Part shown: positions 8,553 through 23,234 of the stretch, piece after piece | Layout of the letters: each line of letters opens with the position of its first letter | Position numbering within the stretch: position 1 is the stretch's first letter | NCBI RefSeq assembly: GCF_000934545.1 | Contig: NZ_CP010554.1 | Location: forward strand, 2,418,001-2,482,000 | Length of the DNA: 64,000 bases | DNA from: Rugosibacter aromaticivorans | GTDB taxonomy: Bacteria > Pseudomonadota > Gammaproteobacteria > Burkholderiales > Rhodocyclaceae | Direction of reading: 5' to 3' | Made by a program: the position numbers and the translations under genes | The notes under the pieces: model-generated | The model's input: only the letters and a program-made list of their open reading frames with translations | What the model was told of the DNA's origin: nothing | Databases searched by the model: none

Positions 8553-9989
8553 ATGAAATACATTTCAACACGTGGCGTATCTGCCAACCAATCTGCCACT
8601 CAATCATTTTCTGACATTCTGCTTGGCGGGCTGGCGCCCGATGGCGGCCTTTATCTGCCAGAGCACTATCCGCAAGTCGCTGATCGGCTGAACGAGTGGC
8701 GCTCGCTCGACTATGCCGAACTTGCCTTTCGTATCCTCAGTCTGTTTATCGACGATATTCCGTCGGCAGATTTACGCGCTATCTGCAAAAAGACCTACAC
8801 CGCAGAAACCTACCGCTATTGCCGCCCCGGGCGCAACGCGGCAGATATTGTTCCACTCACATCGCTTGCACCAGATTTCCACTTGCTGGAATTATCCAAT
8901 GGACCAACCCTGGCCTTTAAGGATATGGCCATGCAGCTTCTTGGCAATCTGTTTGAGTATGCCCTGGGCAAACGGGGTGAAACAATCAACATCCTTGGCG
9001 CGACGTCCGGCGATACGGGTTCAGCGGCCGAATACGCCATGCTCGGCAAGCACAATGTGCGCGTATTCATGCTCTCGCCTGAAGGCCGAATGAGCGCATT
9101 TCAGCGGGCGCAGATGTACTCGCTGGATGAGCCGAACATTTTCAACATTGCCGTGCGTGGCATGTTTGACGATGCACAAGACATTGTCAAAGCCGTCTCG
9201 AATGATGCTGAATTCAAAGCCCGCTACAAAATCGGCGCGGTGAATTCAATCAACTGGGCGCGCGTTGCGGCGCAGATCGTGTATTACTTCAAGGGCTATT
9301 TCGCAGCGACTCGGTCAAATGATGATGAAGTGGTTTTCAGCGTACCTTCGGGGAATTTCGGCAACATCTGCGCTGGTCATATTGCGCGCATGATGGGGCT
9401 GCCTATTGCACGCTTGGTATTGGCAACGAATGAAAACAATGTGCTCGACGAATTTTTTCGCAGCGGTATTTATCGGCCACGCACCTCTTCCGAGACACAC
9501 GTGACATCCAGTCCTTCAATGGACATTTCCAAGGCCTCGAATTTCGAGCGTTTTGTGTTCGATCTGGTTGGCCGCGATGCGGCAGTCGTTCGTGAGTTAT
9601 GGCAATCGGTCGATGCAGGCGGCACCTTTGATCTCAACGCAACCCCATTCATGACACATCTACCTGCGTTTTGCTTTGTTTCTGGCAGCAGCTCTCATGC
9701 TGATCGTCTGGCAACCATTCGCGATGTCTGGCAACGCCATCAGCTGATGATAGACACGCATACAGCAGATGGCGTGAAGGTAGCACGTGAGCATGGCCTG
9801 CCTGGTTTGCCGACCATCGTGCTGGAAACTGCGCAAGCGGTAAAGTTTGCCGAAACCATCCGCGAGGCACTCGATCGCGACCCCTTGCGGCCTTTACCGC
9901 TCGAAGGTATCGAATCACTACCGCAACAAGTTACCGTCATGGCAGCAGATGTCGCAGCGGTTAAGTCCTTTGTTGCCGCGCGCTGTTAA
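8553..9989 (+). CDS. thrC: Threonine synthase
   Basis: 478 aa, fold type II PLP enzyme. It starts MKYISTRGVSANQSATQSF, with the PLP lysine in GPTLAFKDMAMQ and the phosphate-binding region GATSGDTGSAAEYAM. It converts O-phosphohomoserine to threonine, the last step after hom (two genes upstream) and homoserine kinase, which is not in this window. It lies after a terminator and so must have its own promoter, which I could not assign firmly. Length and motifs match the long bacterial/yeast-type ThrC. Confidence 0.96.
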   Translation: MKYISTRGVSANQSATQSFSDILLGGLAPDGGLYLPEHYPQVADRLNEWRSLDYAELAFRILSLFIDDIPSADLRAICKKTYTAETYRYCRPGRNAADIVPLTSLAPDFHLLELSNGPTLAFKDMAMQLLGNLFEYALGKRGETINILGATSGDTGSAAEYAMLGKHNVRVFMLSPEGRMSAFQRAQMYSLDEPNIFNIAVRGMFDDAQDIVKAVSNDAEFKARYKIGAVNSINWARVAAQIVYYFKGYFAATRSNDDEVVFSVPSGNFGNICAGHIARMMGLPIARLVLATNENNVLDEFFRSGIYRPRTSSETHVTSSPSMDISKASNFERFVFDLVGRDAAVVRELWQSVDAGGTFDLNATPFMTHLPAFCFVSGSSSHADRLATIRDVWQRHQLMIDTHTADGVKVAREHGLPGLPTIVLETAQAVKFAETIREALDRDPLRPLPLEGIESLPQQVTVMAADVAAVKSFVAARC

Positions 9990-10074
9990 GCGACCAGTTA
10001 GACAACTCAGTTACAACATCAGCTCGCCAAACACTGCATGTTAAAATCGAACCTGCTCGCCTCGTGCCACTTAG

Positions 10075-11484
<1,410 letters not shown>

Positions 11485-11485
11485 C

Positions 11486-11815
11486 ATGGCTTTTGCAGAT
11501 CAACTAAAGCAGCTGCCCCGCATTTCGCATCTGGCGTCAATTTTTTTGCTCGACGAACAAGCGCAGGTTGTCGCCGAAATTGAAAACAAACCATGTCAAG
11601 CTGGCTCTGTCGCGGTCTATAACTATCTCGGCCAAATCTATGGCGCAATCACCCAGGATGCTGCAAATAAGGGCCTCGAACTGTACGCGGAGCACGCGGA
11701 GGATGCCCGCCTCAATCCGGGGAAACACCCCAACATTGACCGTCTGTTGGCAATCGCTACAGGAACACTGGGCACGCTGCGGATAAAACATGTTTTTGCA
11801 ACTCACGCTGAATAA
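11486..11815 (+). CDS. Small conserved protein, resembles DUF2322
   Basis: 109 aa, soluble, no membrane segment. The ATG at 11486 directly follows the purB stop. Notable blocks are VYNYLGQIYGAI and LNPGKHPNIDRLLAI. From memory these resemble the small betaproteobacterial DUF2322 family; I cannot confirm that by search. Function is unknown. Tight coupling to purB suggests shared transcription, not necessarily a shared role. Confidence 0.75.
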   Translation: MAFADQLKQLPRISHLASIFLLDEQAQVVAEIENKPCQAGSVAVYNYLGQIYGAITQDAANKGLELYAEHAEDARLNPGKHPNIDRLLAIATGTLGTLRIKHVFATHAE

Positions 11816-11820
11816 CACGA

Positions 11821-11839
11821 GAACGCTTGGCAAGCGTTC
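11821..11839 (+). terminator. Perfect 8-bp hairpin after the purB unit, possible terminator
   Basis: GAACGCTT, loop GGC, AAGCGTTC just after the DUF2322-like stop. No T-run follows, so intrinsic termination is uncertain; it may instead protect the 3' end of the mRNA. Confidence 0.4.
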
Positions 11840-11963
11840 CGTTCAATTGCGGCAGCCAGAAATTTATCCAGAATTTGACAGCCGCTTTCTCGACGCGGAT
11901 ACTTTGCTCGGCTTTTAGCTTTTAATTAAACTTGAACTTCCATTCTGTCCAAAGGAGAACGTC

Positions 11964-12629
11964 GTGCCTCAGTATCGTCTTTACCATTCCCCTGGCGCCT
12001 GCTCGCTTGCAGCCCATATTGTGTTTGAAGAACTCGGCGTGCCTTATGAGCCAGTTCGAGTGGTCATCGCCGAGGGGCAGAATCAAACGGCCGCGTATCT
12101 AGCGATCAACCCACGCGGCAGAGTCCCCGCTTTAGCCATTCGCGAGGATCAAACTGATGATGGTCAAACTGAGCAAGTGCTCACTGAGCTTTCGGCCATT
12201 TTGATTTATCTTGCACAAACTTATCCGGCCGCCAGCCTTTTGCCACTGGACACCCTGTCCTTCGTGCGGGCGGTGGAATGGATGAGCTGGCTCGGTTCCA
12301 CCATGCATGCCGGGGGCGTACGTACCGTGTTGCGTCCGGATCGGTTCGTTAGCGACCCCGCCGCGGCAGATGCTGTGAAAACCAGGGGCAAAGAAAATGT
12401 GCTGATCGGGTTTGCAGACATTGAATCGCGCCTTCACGGCCGTCCTTGGGCGCTGGGTGAATGCTACTCCATGGTCGACGCCTATCTTCTGGTGTTCTTC
12501 CGTTGGGGGAATCGTATTGGCCTGCCTATGCGCACAGACTACCCGCACTACACGCGCATCATGGACGCCGTACGTGCGAGGCCTGCAGTACAGCGCGCTA
12601 TATCCCATGAAGGTATACAAGTCGAATAA
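11964..12629 (+). CDS. Glutathione S-transferase family protein
   Basis: 221 aa with a GTG start, chosen because AAAGGAGAAC lies just upstream. The N-terminal thioredoxin-like GST domain opens YRLYHSPGACSLAAHI and includes INPRGRVPAL; TELSAILIYLAQTYP is the glutathione-contacting helix. An all-alpha C-terminal domain follows (GECYSMVDAYLLVFFRW). It probably conjugates or reduces small electrophiles with glutathione; the substrate cannot be told. It stands alone, convergent with secF across a shared terminator. Confidence 0.88.
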   Translation: MPQYRLYHSPGACSLAAHIVFEELGVPYEPVRVVIAEGQNQTAAYLAINPRGRVPALAIREDQTDDGQTEQVLTELSAILIYLAQTYPAASLLPLDTLSFVRAVEWMSWLGSTMHAGGVRTVLRPDRFVSDPAAADAVKTRGKENVLIGFADIESRLHGRPWALGECYSMVDAYLLVFFRWGNRIGLPMRTDYPHYTRIMDAVRARPAVQRAISHEGIQVE

Positions 12630-12638
12630 ACCACCTGC

Positions 12639-12678
12639 AAAAAACCCGTTCCCGGCGCGAAAGAATCTCGCCCGGGAA
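12639..12678 (-). terminator. Rho-independent terminator of the queA-tgt-yajC-secDF unit
   Basis: On the minus strand a TTCCCGG/CCGGGAA stem with an imperfect inner extension is followed by GGG and six T. It lies 6 bp past the secF stop and also separates it from the convergent GST gene. Confidence 0.8.
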
Positions 12679-12683
12679 ACCGA

Positions 12684-13661
12684 TCAAACGACGGCTTCCT
12701 GCTTTTCGACTTTGGCTTTAACAAACTGGTCGCGCGATACGCCAAGCCACATGACGAGCGGGCTGGCAACGAGCACAGAAGAATAGATCCCGAACAGGAT
12801 GCCGATCGTGAGCGCGAGCGCAAAGTAATGCAAAGCCGCGCCACCGAAAATGAGCATCGAAGTCACCATCATCTGGGTACATCCGTGGGTAATGACGGTC
12901 CGTGAAATCGTGCTGGTAATCGCGTGATCCAGCACTTGTGGTGTCGTCAAGCCGCGTTTCTTTTTGAAGGTCTCACGCACGCGGTCAAATACCACAACAG
13001 ACTCATTCACCGAATAACCCAGAACCGCCAACACCGCCGCTAATACGGGTAAAGAAAACTCCCACTGGAAGAGCGCGAAAAAACCAAGAATTATGATCAC
13101 GTCATGCAAATTAGCGATGATGGCAGAAACAGCAAAGCGCCACTCAAAACGCAAGGCCAGATAAGCCACAATACCAATCACCACCGATAGCAGAGCCAGC
13201 GCACCATCGGACGCCAGCTCTTTACCTACCTGCGGCCCAACAAATTCAACACGTTTGAGTTCGGGTCTATTTACCGTATTTTCTCCCGTTACCGCCGTTT
13301 CACCAGCGCCGACTTTTAGCAAAGACGCCATGACGCGCTCGCCCACCTTGGATGAACTAACGTCGGACGGTTCACCTTTAGCGGGCGGCACGCGAATTAA
13401 AACATCACGCGAAGAACCAAAGTTTTGCACTTGGGTATCCGTAAATCCATCGACATCCAGCTGGTGGCGTAAACTTTCAAGTGCAGGCGCGTGAGGGTAG
13501 CTCACCTCGAGTAATGTTCCCCCGGTGAATTCAATGGAAAAATTCAAGCCACGCGTCACCAGGAAGAACACTGCCATCAAAAAGGTGATCAACGAAATAA
13601 TGTTGAACACCAGTGCATGGCGCATGAAGGGAATATCTTTTTTAATCCGGAAAAATTCCAT
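12684..13661 (-). CDS. secF: Protein translocase subunit SecF (with an in-frame insert)
   Basis: 325 aa, six predicted membrane segments; the first is about 14-37, followed by the SecF signature FSIEFTGGTLLEV. ESVVVFDRVRE and the C-terminal helices are standard. With SecD and YajC it uses the proton gradient to assist export through SecYEG. Residues about 116-132 ([17 protein letters not shown]), just before the conserved RVEFVGPQVGKEL, appear to be extra relative to SecF proteins I know, and the first eight are encoded by the dispersed 24-bp element. This is the last gene of its operon. Confidence 0.96.
   Translation of the reverse strand: MEFFRIKKDIPFMRHALVFNIISLITFLMAVFFLVTRGLNFSIEFTGGTLLEVSYPHAPALESLRHQLDVDGFTDTQVQNFGSSRDVLIRVPPAKGEPSDVSSSKVGERVMASLLKVGAGETAVTGENTVNRPELKRVEFVGPQVGKELASDGALALLSVVIGIVAYLALRFEWRFAVSAIIANLHDVIIILGFFALFQWEFSLPVLAAVLAVLGYSVNESVVVFDRVRETFKKKRGLTTPQVLDHAITSTISRTVITHGCTQMMVTSMLIFGGAALHYFALALTIGILFGIYSSVLVASPLVMWLGVSRDQFVKAKVEKQEAVV
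13294..13317 (+). repeat. 24-bp dispersed element, copy in secF
   Basis: GCCGTTT, centre CACCAGCGCC, GACTTTT; 23 of 24 consensus bases. It encodes KVGAGETA in the periplasmic domain of SecF. Confidence 0.75.
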
Positions 13662-13735
13662 TTTAGTCTCTCGTCTTTAGCCTGCCAGGTTGGCCGGTTT
13701 GCGAATTTGCGTCGAGGTTACGTCGAAATTACGTC

Positions 13736-15613
13736 CTATGCCTTACTGTTGCTGGACTTCCATATCTGACCAATCGAAAGGCCTTCCAGCTTGCGTCGGC
13801 GGCCGTAAATTAAATTAACCAACGCTCGTGAAACCACGACTGAACTGAAGATGGAGGTCAGAATGCCCAAGCAATGCACAACAGCAAAACCGCGCACAGC
13901 CCCGGAACCAAAAACCAACAAGGCGATGCCGGCGATTAGCGTAGTAACGTTCGAATCAACAATCGTCGCCCAGGCTCGCTCGTAGCCCGCCGTTATCGCC
14001 GCTTGGGGCGTGCCACCATTGCGTAACTCTTCGCGGATGCGTTCGTTGATCAACACGTTGGAATCAATCGCCATACCAAGAGCCAGCGCAATTGCGGCAA
14101 TACCGGGAAGAGTCAGCGTGGCTTGCAGCAGTGAGAGCAAAGCCACCAGCAACAGCAAATTAGCCGATAGCGCCACCACGGAGACAAGGCCGAACATGAG
14201 GTAATACGCCATCATGAAAACCGCAATGGCAGTAAACCCCCACAGGGTGGAATGAAACCCCTTGGCAATATTGTCTGCGCCCAAGCTGGGGCCGATCGTT
14301 CGCTCTTCAATAATCTCCATCGGCGCGGCCAAAGATCCCGCGCGTAATAGCAATGCCACATCGGCGGCTTCATTGGTGGTCATGCGGCCTGAGATTTGCA
14401 CACGTCCGCCGCCAATTTCTGAGCGAATAACGGGTGCTGTGACCACTTCGCCTTTGCCTTTTTCAATCAGCAAAATCGCCATGCGTCGTCCGACACTTTC
14501 ACGCGTAACATCCCTGAAAATTCGTGCGCCAGCAGCATCCAACGTCAAGTGCACTGCGGCCTCATGCGTTTGCCCATCAAACCCAGGCTGTGCATCCGTT
14601 AAGCGTTCACCTGTTAGCACGACTTGTTTTTTCACCAGCAACGGGCGTCCACCACGCTCAACAAAATATTCAGTGCCCACCGGCGGCTGGCCACGCGCTG
14701 CTTGCGCCATGATGCCCGGGTTATTGCTGGCTTCGTCGTCCACCATACGCACCTCAAGTGTTGCCGTGCGACCAAGGATATCTTTGGCTTTGGCAGTATC
14801 TTGTACGCCCGGTAGCTGAACGACCACGCGGTCAGAACCTTGTTGCTGTATCACCGGTTCAGCAACGCCGAGTTCATTAATCCGGTTATGCAAGGTGACA
14901 ATATTTTGTTTGATGGCATATTCCTGAATCCGTTTTCCGGCTTCAGGTTTCAATATGGCGACCAGATTGAATTCAGCGTCATCCTGAACATCGGCCAACG
15001 CGAGATCCGGTTGGCTATCCGCTAGCAATGCCCGCGCTTTATTGCGCATGTCCGCATCGCGAAAATGAATAATTACGCTCTGCTTATCACGATCAATACC
15101 GCTGTGTCGAATACTTTTTTCACGCAGTAAACTACGCAAGTCAGCACTGATCGAATCGAGACGTTTGGTCAGTGCACCTTTCATATCCACTTGGAGCAGA
15201 AAATGCACCCCGCCGCGCAAATCCAGGCCTAAATACATCGGCAAGGCATGAATGCTGGTTAGCCATGCGGGCGAATTAGACACCAGATTCAAGGCGACGC
15301 TATAACTCGCATCGGCAGGGTCGGGGTTCAGCGTCTTCTCGACGACGTCTTTCGCCTTGAGTTGCGTATCTGTATCCGCCAAGCGCACACGCACACTGTT
15401 ACTATCCATGGTGAGCGCCGTTGGCTTAATCGCTGCAGCTTGCAATGCCGCGTCAACTGCTGACAACAACCCGGCATCAACCTTGATGGTGGCTTTAACG
15501 CTCGTCACCTGGACAGCAGGCGCTTCGCCAAAAAAATTGGGTATCGTATAGACCAGTCCAAACACCAGAGCAATCAATACTAGAATGTTTTTCCAGAGCG
15601 GATAACGGTTCAT
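13736..15613 (-). CDS. secD: Protein translocase subunit SecD
   Basis: 625 aa. One N-terminal membrane helix precedes a large periplasmic P1 domain containing LGLDLRGGVHFLLQVD, then five helices in the C-terminal third (from about GFTAIAVFMMAYYLMFGL). GMAIDSNVLINERIREE is the conserved segment in TM4. It works with SecF and YajC in late steps of preprotein export. It is 74 bp upstream of secF and 51 bp downstream of yajC, the normal yajC-secD-secF order. Confidence 0.97.
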   Translation of the reverse strand: MNRYPLWKNILVLIALVFGLVYTIPNFFGEAPAVQVTSVKATIKVDAGLLSAVDAALQAAAIKPTALTMDSNSVRVRLADTDTQLKAKDVVEKTLNPDPADASYSVALNLVSNSPAWLTSIHALPMYLGLDLRGGVHFLLQVDMKGALTKRLDSISADLRSLLREKSIRHSGIDRDKQSVIIHFRDADMRNKARALLADSQPDLALADVQDDAEFNLVAILKPEAGKRIQEYAIKQNIVTLHNRINELGVAEPVIQQQGSDRVVVQLPGVQDTAKAKDILGRTATLEVRMVDDEASNNPGIMAQAARGQPPVGTEYFVERGGRPLLVKKQVVLTGERLTDAQPGFDGQTHEAAVHLTLDAAGARIFRDVTRESVGRRMAILLIEKGKGEVVTAPVIRSEIGGGRVQISGRMTTNEAADVALLLRAGSLAAPMEIIEERTIGPSLGADNIAKGFHSTLWGFTAIAVFMMAYYLMFGLVSVVALSANLLLLVALLSLLQATLTLPGIAAIALALGMAIDSNVLINERIREELRNGGTPQAAITAGYERAWATIVDSNVTTLIAGIALLVFGSGAVRGFAVVHCLGILTSIFSSVVVSRALVNLIYGRRRKLEGLSIGQIWKSSNSKA

Positions 15614-15664
15614 TTGCGCAGACCAGATAAAAGCCGGGACCGTGACATCAGGTCGTGTGGCGGA

Positions 15665-16006
15665 TTAAAGATTTTTCAGTGAACCTTTGGGCAACAAGGC
15701 CGCAACGGCTGATTTTTGTACGGTTATTTCAATTGCGCCTTCTTTGCTATTGGCAACCTCCAGACCCAAATAATTTTCACCCAATCGGCTAATACGCCCG
15801 GCGATTCCGCCTTGTGTCACGACTTCATCACCTTTGGCCAATTCAGTAATCATTTTTTGTTGCTCTTTGGCCTTGCGCATTTGCGGGCGGATCATCAAAA
15901 ACCAAAGCACGATGAACATGAACACAATAGGCAACATGCCCATCAAACCACCCAGGGAATCTGCTGCTGCACCACTCGCTTGAGCATACGCATTCGAAAT
16001 CAACAT
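15665..16006 (-). CDS. yajC: Preprotein translocase accessory subunit YajC
   Basis: 113 aa. One membrane helix (about 22-41, GMLPIVFMFIVLWFLMIRPQ) is followed by the cytoplasmic hallmark MRKAKEQQKMITELAKGDEV. It associates with SecDF-SecYEG. Shine-Dalgarno AAGGAGAG precedes the ATG. Position between tgt and secD is the canonical order. Confidence 0.96.
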   Translation of the reverse strand: MLISNAYAQASGAAADSLGGLMGMLPIVFMFIVLWFLMIRPQMRKAKEQQKMITELAKGDEVVTQGGIAGRISRLGENYLGLEVANSKEGAIEITVQKSAVAALLPKGSLKNL

Positions 16007-16051
16007 AAAACTCTCCTTAAATATCGGCCAATATCAGCCAAAAGTGGTTAA

Positions 16052-18192
<2,141 letters not shown>

Positions 18193-18292
18193 CGTTTTGG
18201 AAAAATAGGTACGCAGCTAGGCACAACCGTTGTCATTGGCACAAGAGCCACGCAAGCGGCCCTTGCTGCCCACTGAAGTGGCCTACGCAGGT

Positions 18293-20771
<2,479 letters not shown>

Positions 20772-20776
20772 GCTTA

Positions 20777-20968
20777 TTAACGAAATAACATCAACAAAAT
20801 TAAACCGAGCACCATCGATGACAAACCAATAAACCGAATTTGACCATCGGCCAATTCAGTCAATCGACGAAACATGTCACGCCAGGCGTGTGGTGCCAGA
20901 AATGGCAACATGCCTTCGATGAGGAGCATTAACGCAAAAGCAAGTAACAATATCTTGTACATGGCCAA
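20777..20968 (-). CDS. DUF2065 small membrane protein
   Basis: 63 aa with two hydrophobic segments (about 4-22 and 46-62) joined by a basic/aromatic loop containing [10 protein letters not shown]. This matches DUF2065, usually found beside hflC in beta- and gammaproteobacteria. ATG at 20962 is an equally good start. Function unknown; its position next to hflKC suggests a membrane role linked to that complex, which is inference. Confidence 0.85.
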   Translation of the reverse strand: MAMYKILLLAFALMLLIEGMLPFLAPHAWRDMFRRLTELADGQIRFIGLSSMVLGLILLMLFR

Positions 20969-20984
20969 CAGTCGCTACGCTCGG

Positions 20985-21860
20985 CTACTTTCCGCGACCG
21001 CTACTCTTCAGATACTTGAAGAATTCGGAATTCGGTTCAATCACTAGCAAATCGCTCTTGTTTTTGAAACTGGCGCGATAGGCTTCCAGGCTTCGATAAA
21101 AGGAATAGAACTCAGGATTAGCACCAAAGGCCTGCCCATAAATCGAGGCAGCTTTGGCATCTCCTTCGCCTTTGATCTGCTGCGCATCGCGATAGGCTTC
21201 GGCAATGATCACTTCGCTTTGCCGGTCCGCATTCGCACGGATTTTTTCCGAGTCTGCAGCACCTTGCGAGCGCAATTCATTCGCTACCCGCTTGCGCTCT
21301 GTTTCCATGCGGCGGTAAACCGACTCAGAAACCTCCGGCGGCAAATCAACACGCTTGAGCCGCACATCGACAATCTCTACGCCAATAGCGCGCATATCCG
21401 CATCCGCTTTTTTTTGCACCTCAACCATGATACTTTCGCGCTTGCCAGAGACCACATCATGCACTGTGCGTCGGCCAAATTCTTCGCGCAAGCCTGAATT
21501 TACCGTTTGCATCAGCCGGGTTTTCGCCACCGCCTCATCGCCACCCACTGAAATGTAGTACTGCTTCACATTGTGGATTCGCCATTTAACAAAAGAGTCC
21601 ACCTGCACCGGTTTTTTTTCAGCCGTCAGAAAGCGCTCTGGCTCGGCCGAATCAAGCGTCAATATGCGCTTATCGAAAAAGCGGACGTTCTGAATCAGTG
21701 GCCATTTAAAAACCAGGCCCGGTTCAGAAATCACCGATTTGACTTCACCCAACTGAAAAATAATGGCGTACTGACGTTGATCCACCGTAAAAATAGTCAT
21801 TGAGGCTAGCACCAGCAAACCCAAGACAAACGTCGCGACGAATGAAAATGAGCGTTGCAT
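20985..21860 (-). CDS. hflC: HflC, SPFH-domain modulator of FtsH protease
   Basis: 291 aa. One N-terminal membrane anchor (about 5-22) is followed by an SPFH/band 7 domain (QRQYAIIFQLGEVKSVI) and a coiled-coil-rich tail (RVANELRSQGAADSEKIRA). With HflK it forms the periplasmic cage around FtsH and limits its proteolysis. The start overlaps the hflK stop by one base, and paired synthesis is usual. Confidence 0.96.
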   Translation of the reverse strand: MQRSFSFVATFVLGLLVLASMTIFTVDQRQYAIIFQLGEVKSVISEPGLVFKWPLIQNVRFFDKRILTLDSAEPERFLTAEKKPVQVDSFVKWRIHNVKQYYISVGGDEAVAKTRLMQTVNSGLREEFGRRTVHDVVSGKRESIMVEVQKKADADMRAIGVEIVDVRLKRVDLPPEVSESVYRRMETERKRVANELRSQGAADSEKIRANADRQSEVIIAEAYRDAQQIKGEGDAKAASIYGQAFGANPEFYSFYRSLEAYRASFKNKSDLLVIEPNSEFFKYLKSSGRGK

Positions 21861-23143
21861 TAGCGTTCTCCCCGTTCCCGCGAGCGCATCGTGTCTCGCG
21901 AACGACCATCACCCGGCGCTGTGCGTTCAAGCTGTGGTGGTGCATCCGTAGTAATAGTCGGCGCTGGCAATACGCTGCGCGGAGCACTTGCTGTCGCTTC
22001 TGTCGGCGCAACAGCCGCACCCGCCGTTGCTTGCATCAGCTTATCCAGCGGCAAATACAGCAAATTACCGGAGCCCTTGGCATCAATCATCACCTTGCTG
22101 GTATTCGCATATACCTGCTGCACAGTATCCAGATACATGCGGCTACGAGTGACTTCAGGGGCCTTTTTATACTCGACAAGAATTTGCTTGAAGCGCGCCG
22201 CATCGCCTTCGGCTGTGGCAATGATGCGCTGTTTATAGCCATTGGATTCTTCCGTCAGACGGGAAGCCGTACCACGCGCGCGCGGAATGACATCATTGGC
22301 ATAGGCTTGGCCTTCGTTCTTGGCCCGCTCACGATCCTGCCCGGCTTTAACGGCATCATCAAACGCCGCCTGCACCTGCTCGGGCGGTTGGGTGCCCTGC
22401 ATGCTGACAGACCGCACCTGGATACCGGTGGCATAACGATCGAGAATTTCCTGAATCAGCTTCTGCGTATTCGCCGCAATCTGATCACGCCCCTCGTAAA
22501 GCACAAAATCCATTTTGCTTTTGCCAACAATCTCGCGAATCGCTGTTTCCGCTGCCTGCGTCACCGCATCATCGGGATTACGGTTTTTAAATAAATAGGC
22601 TTTGGGATCTTTTAACAAATACTGCACAGCAAACTGTACGCTCACGATATTTTCATCGTCTGTCAGCATCAACGCTTCTTGCGGCACCTTATTTTTTTCT
22701 GTGCCCCGATAGCCAATCTCAACCGTTCGTACGCCAGTCAAATTGACCACCTCATGCGATTCGATCGGCCACGGTAAACGCCAGCGTAAGCCCGGCTCAG
22801 TAATCTCTTTAAAAGCACCGAATTGCAGCACCACGCCGCGCTGCGATGCATCCACCGTATAAAAACCACTACCGAGCCAAACTACAGCGACCAGCGCTGC
22901 GATTACGCTCAAGCCGCCGCCAAACTGTTTCGGGCTGAGATTTGGTATGCCACCATTACCACCAGCGCCACCACCCTCGTTACTCCCATTCTGGCCACGT
23001 TGCGCTGAATTTTTATTGCCAAAAATGCCTGATAGACGGCGATTTATGTCTCGCCATAGATCTTCCAAATCAGGCGGCCCTTGTTTACCCCCGCCTTTAC
23101 CGCCCCCTGGCTGATTACCCCAGCCGTGATCGTTAAGCGACAT
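21860..23143 (-). CDS. hflK: HflK, SPFH-domain modulator of FtsH protease
   Basis: 427 aa from the ATG at 23143 (MSLNDHGWGNQPGGGKGGG), the usual HflK beginning; the frame opens at 23161. A Gly-rich N-terminus precedes one membrane helix (about 76-95), the SPFH domain (VDASQRGVVLQFGAFKEITE) and a coiled coil. The final 50 or so residues are low-complexity (Ala, Pro, Thr, Arg). In that tail SVLPAPTI is encoded by a diverged copy of the dispersed 24-bp element. It partners HflC. Confidence 0.95.
   Translation of the reverse strand: MSLNDHGWGNQPGGGKGGGKQGPPDLEDLWRDINRRLSGIFGNKNSAQRGQNGSNEGGGAGGNGGIPNLSPKQFGGGLSVIAALVAVVWLGSGFYTVDASQRGVVLQFGAFKEITEPGLRWRLPWPIESHEVVNLTGVRTVEIGYRGTEKNKVPQEALMLTDDENIVSVQFAVQYLLKDPKAYLFKNRNPDDAVTQAAETAIREIVGKSKMDFVLYEGRDQIAANTQKLIQEILDRYATGIQVRSVSMQGTQPPEQVQAAFDDAVKAGQDRERAKNEGQAYANDVIPRARGTASRLTEESNGYKQRIIATAEGDAARFKQILVEYKKAPEVTRSRMYLDTVQQVYANTSKVMIDAKGSGNLLYLPLDKLMQATAGAAVAPTEATASAPRSVLPAPTITTDAPPQLERTAPGDGRSRDTMRSRERGER
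21953..21976 (-). repeat. 24-bp dispersed element, diverged copy in the hflK tail
   Basis: In consensus orientation: AGCGTAT, TGCCAGCGCC, GACTATT. It encodes VLPAPTI. The GTATTGCC variant is shared with the copy at 54766. Confidence 0.55.
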
Positions 23144-23234
23144 CAAAATACCGGTTATCACAATGAAATAGCTCCGTCAGGTTAGCGCAGCATCTGGTTG
23201 CCGCATCGAAATCCGGGATGGGAAAAATTTAAAA

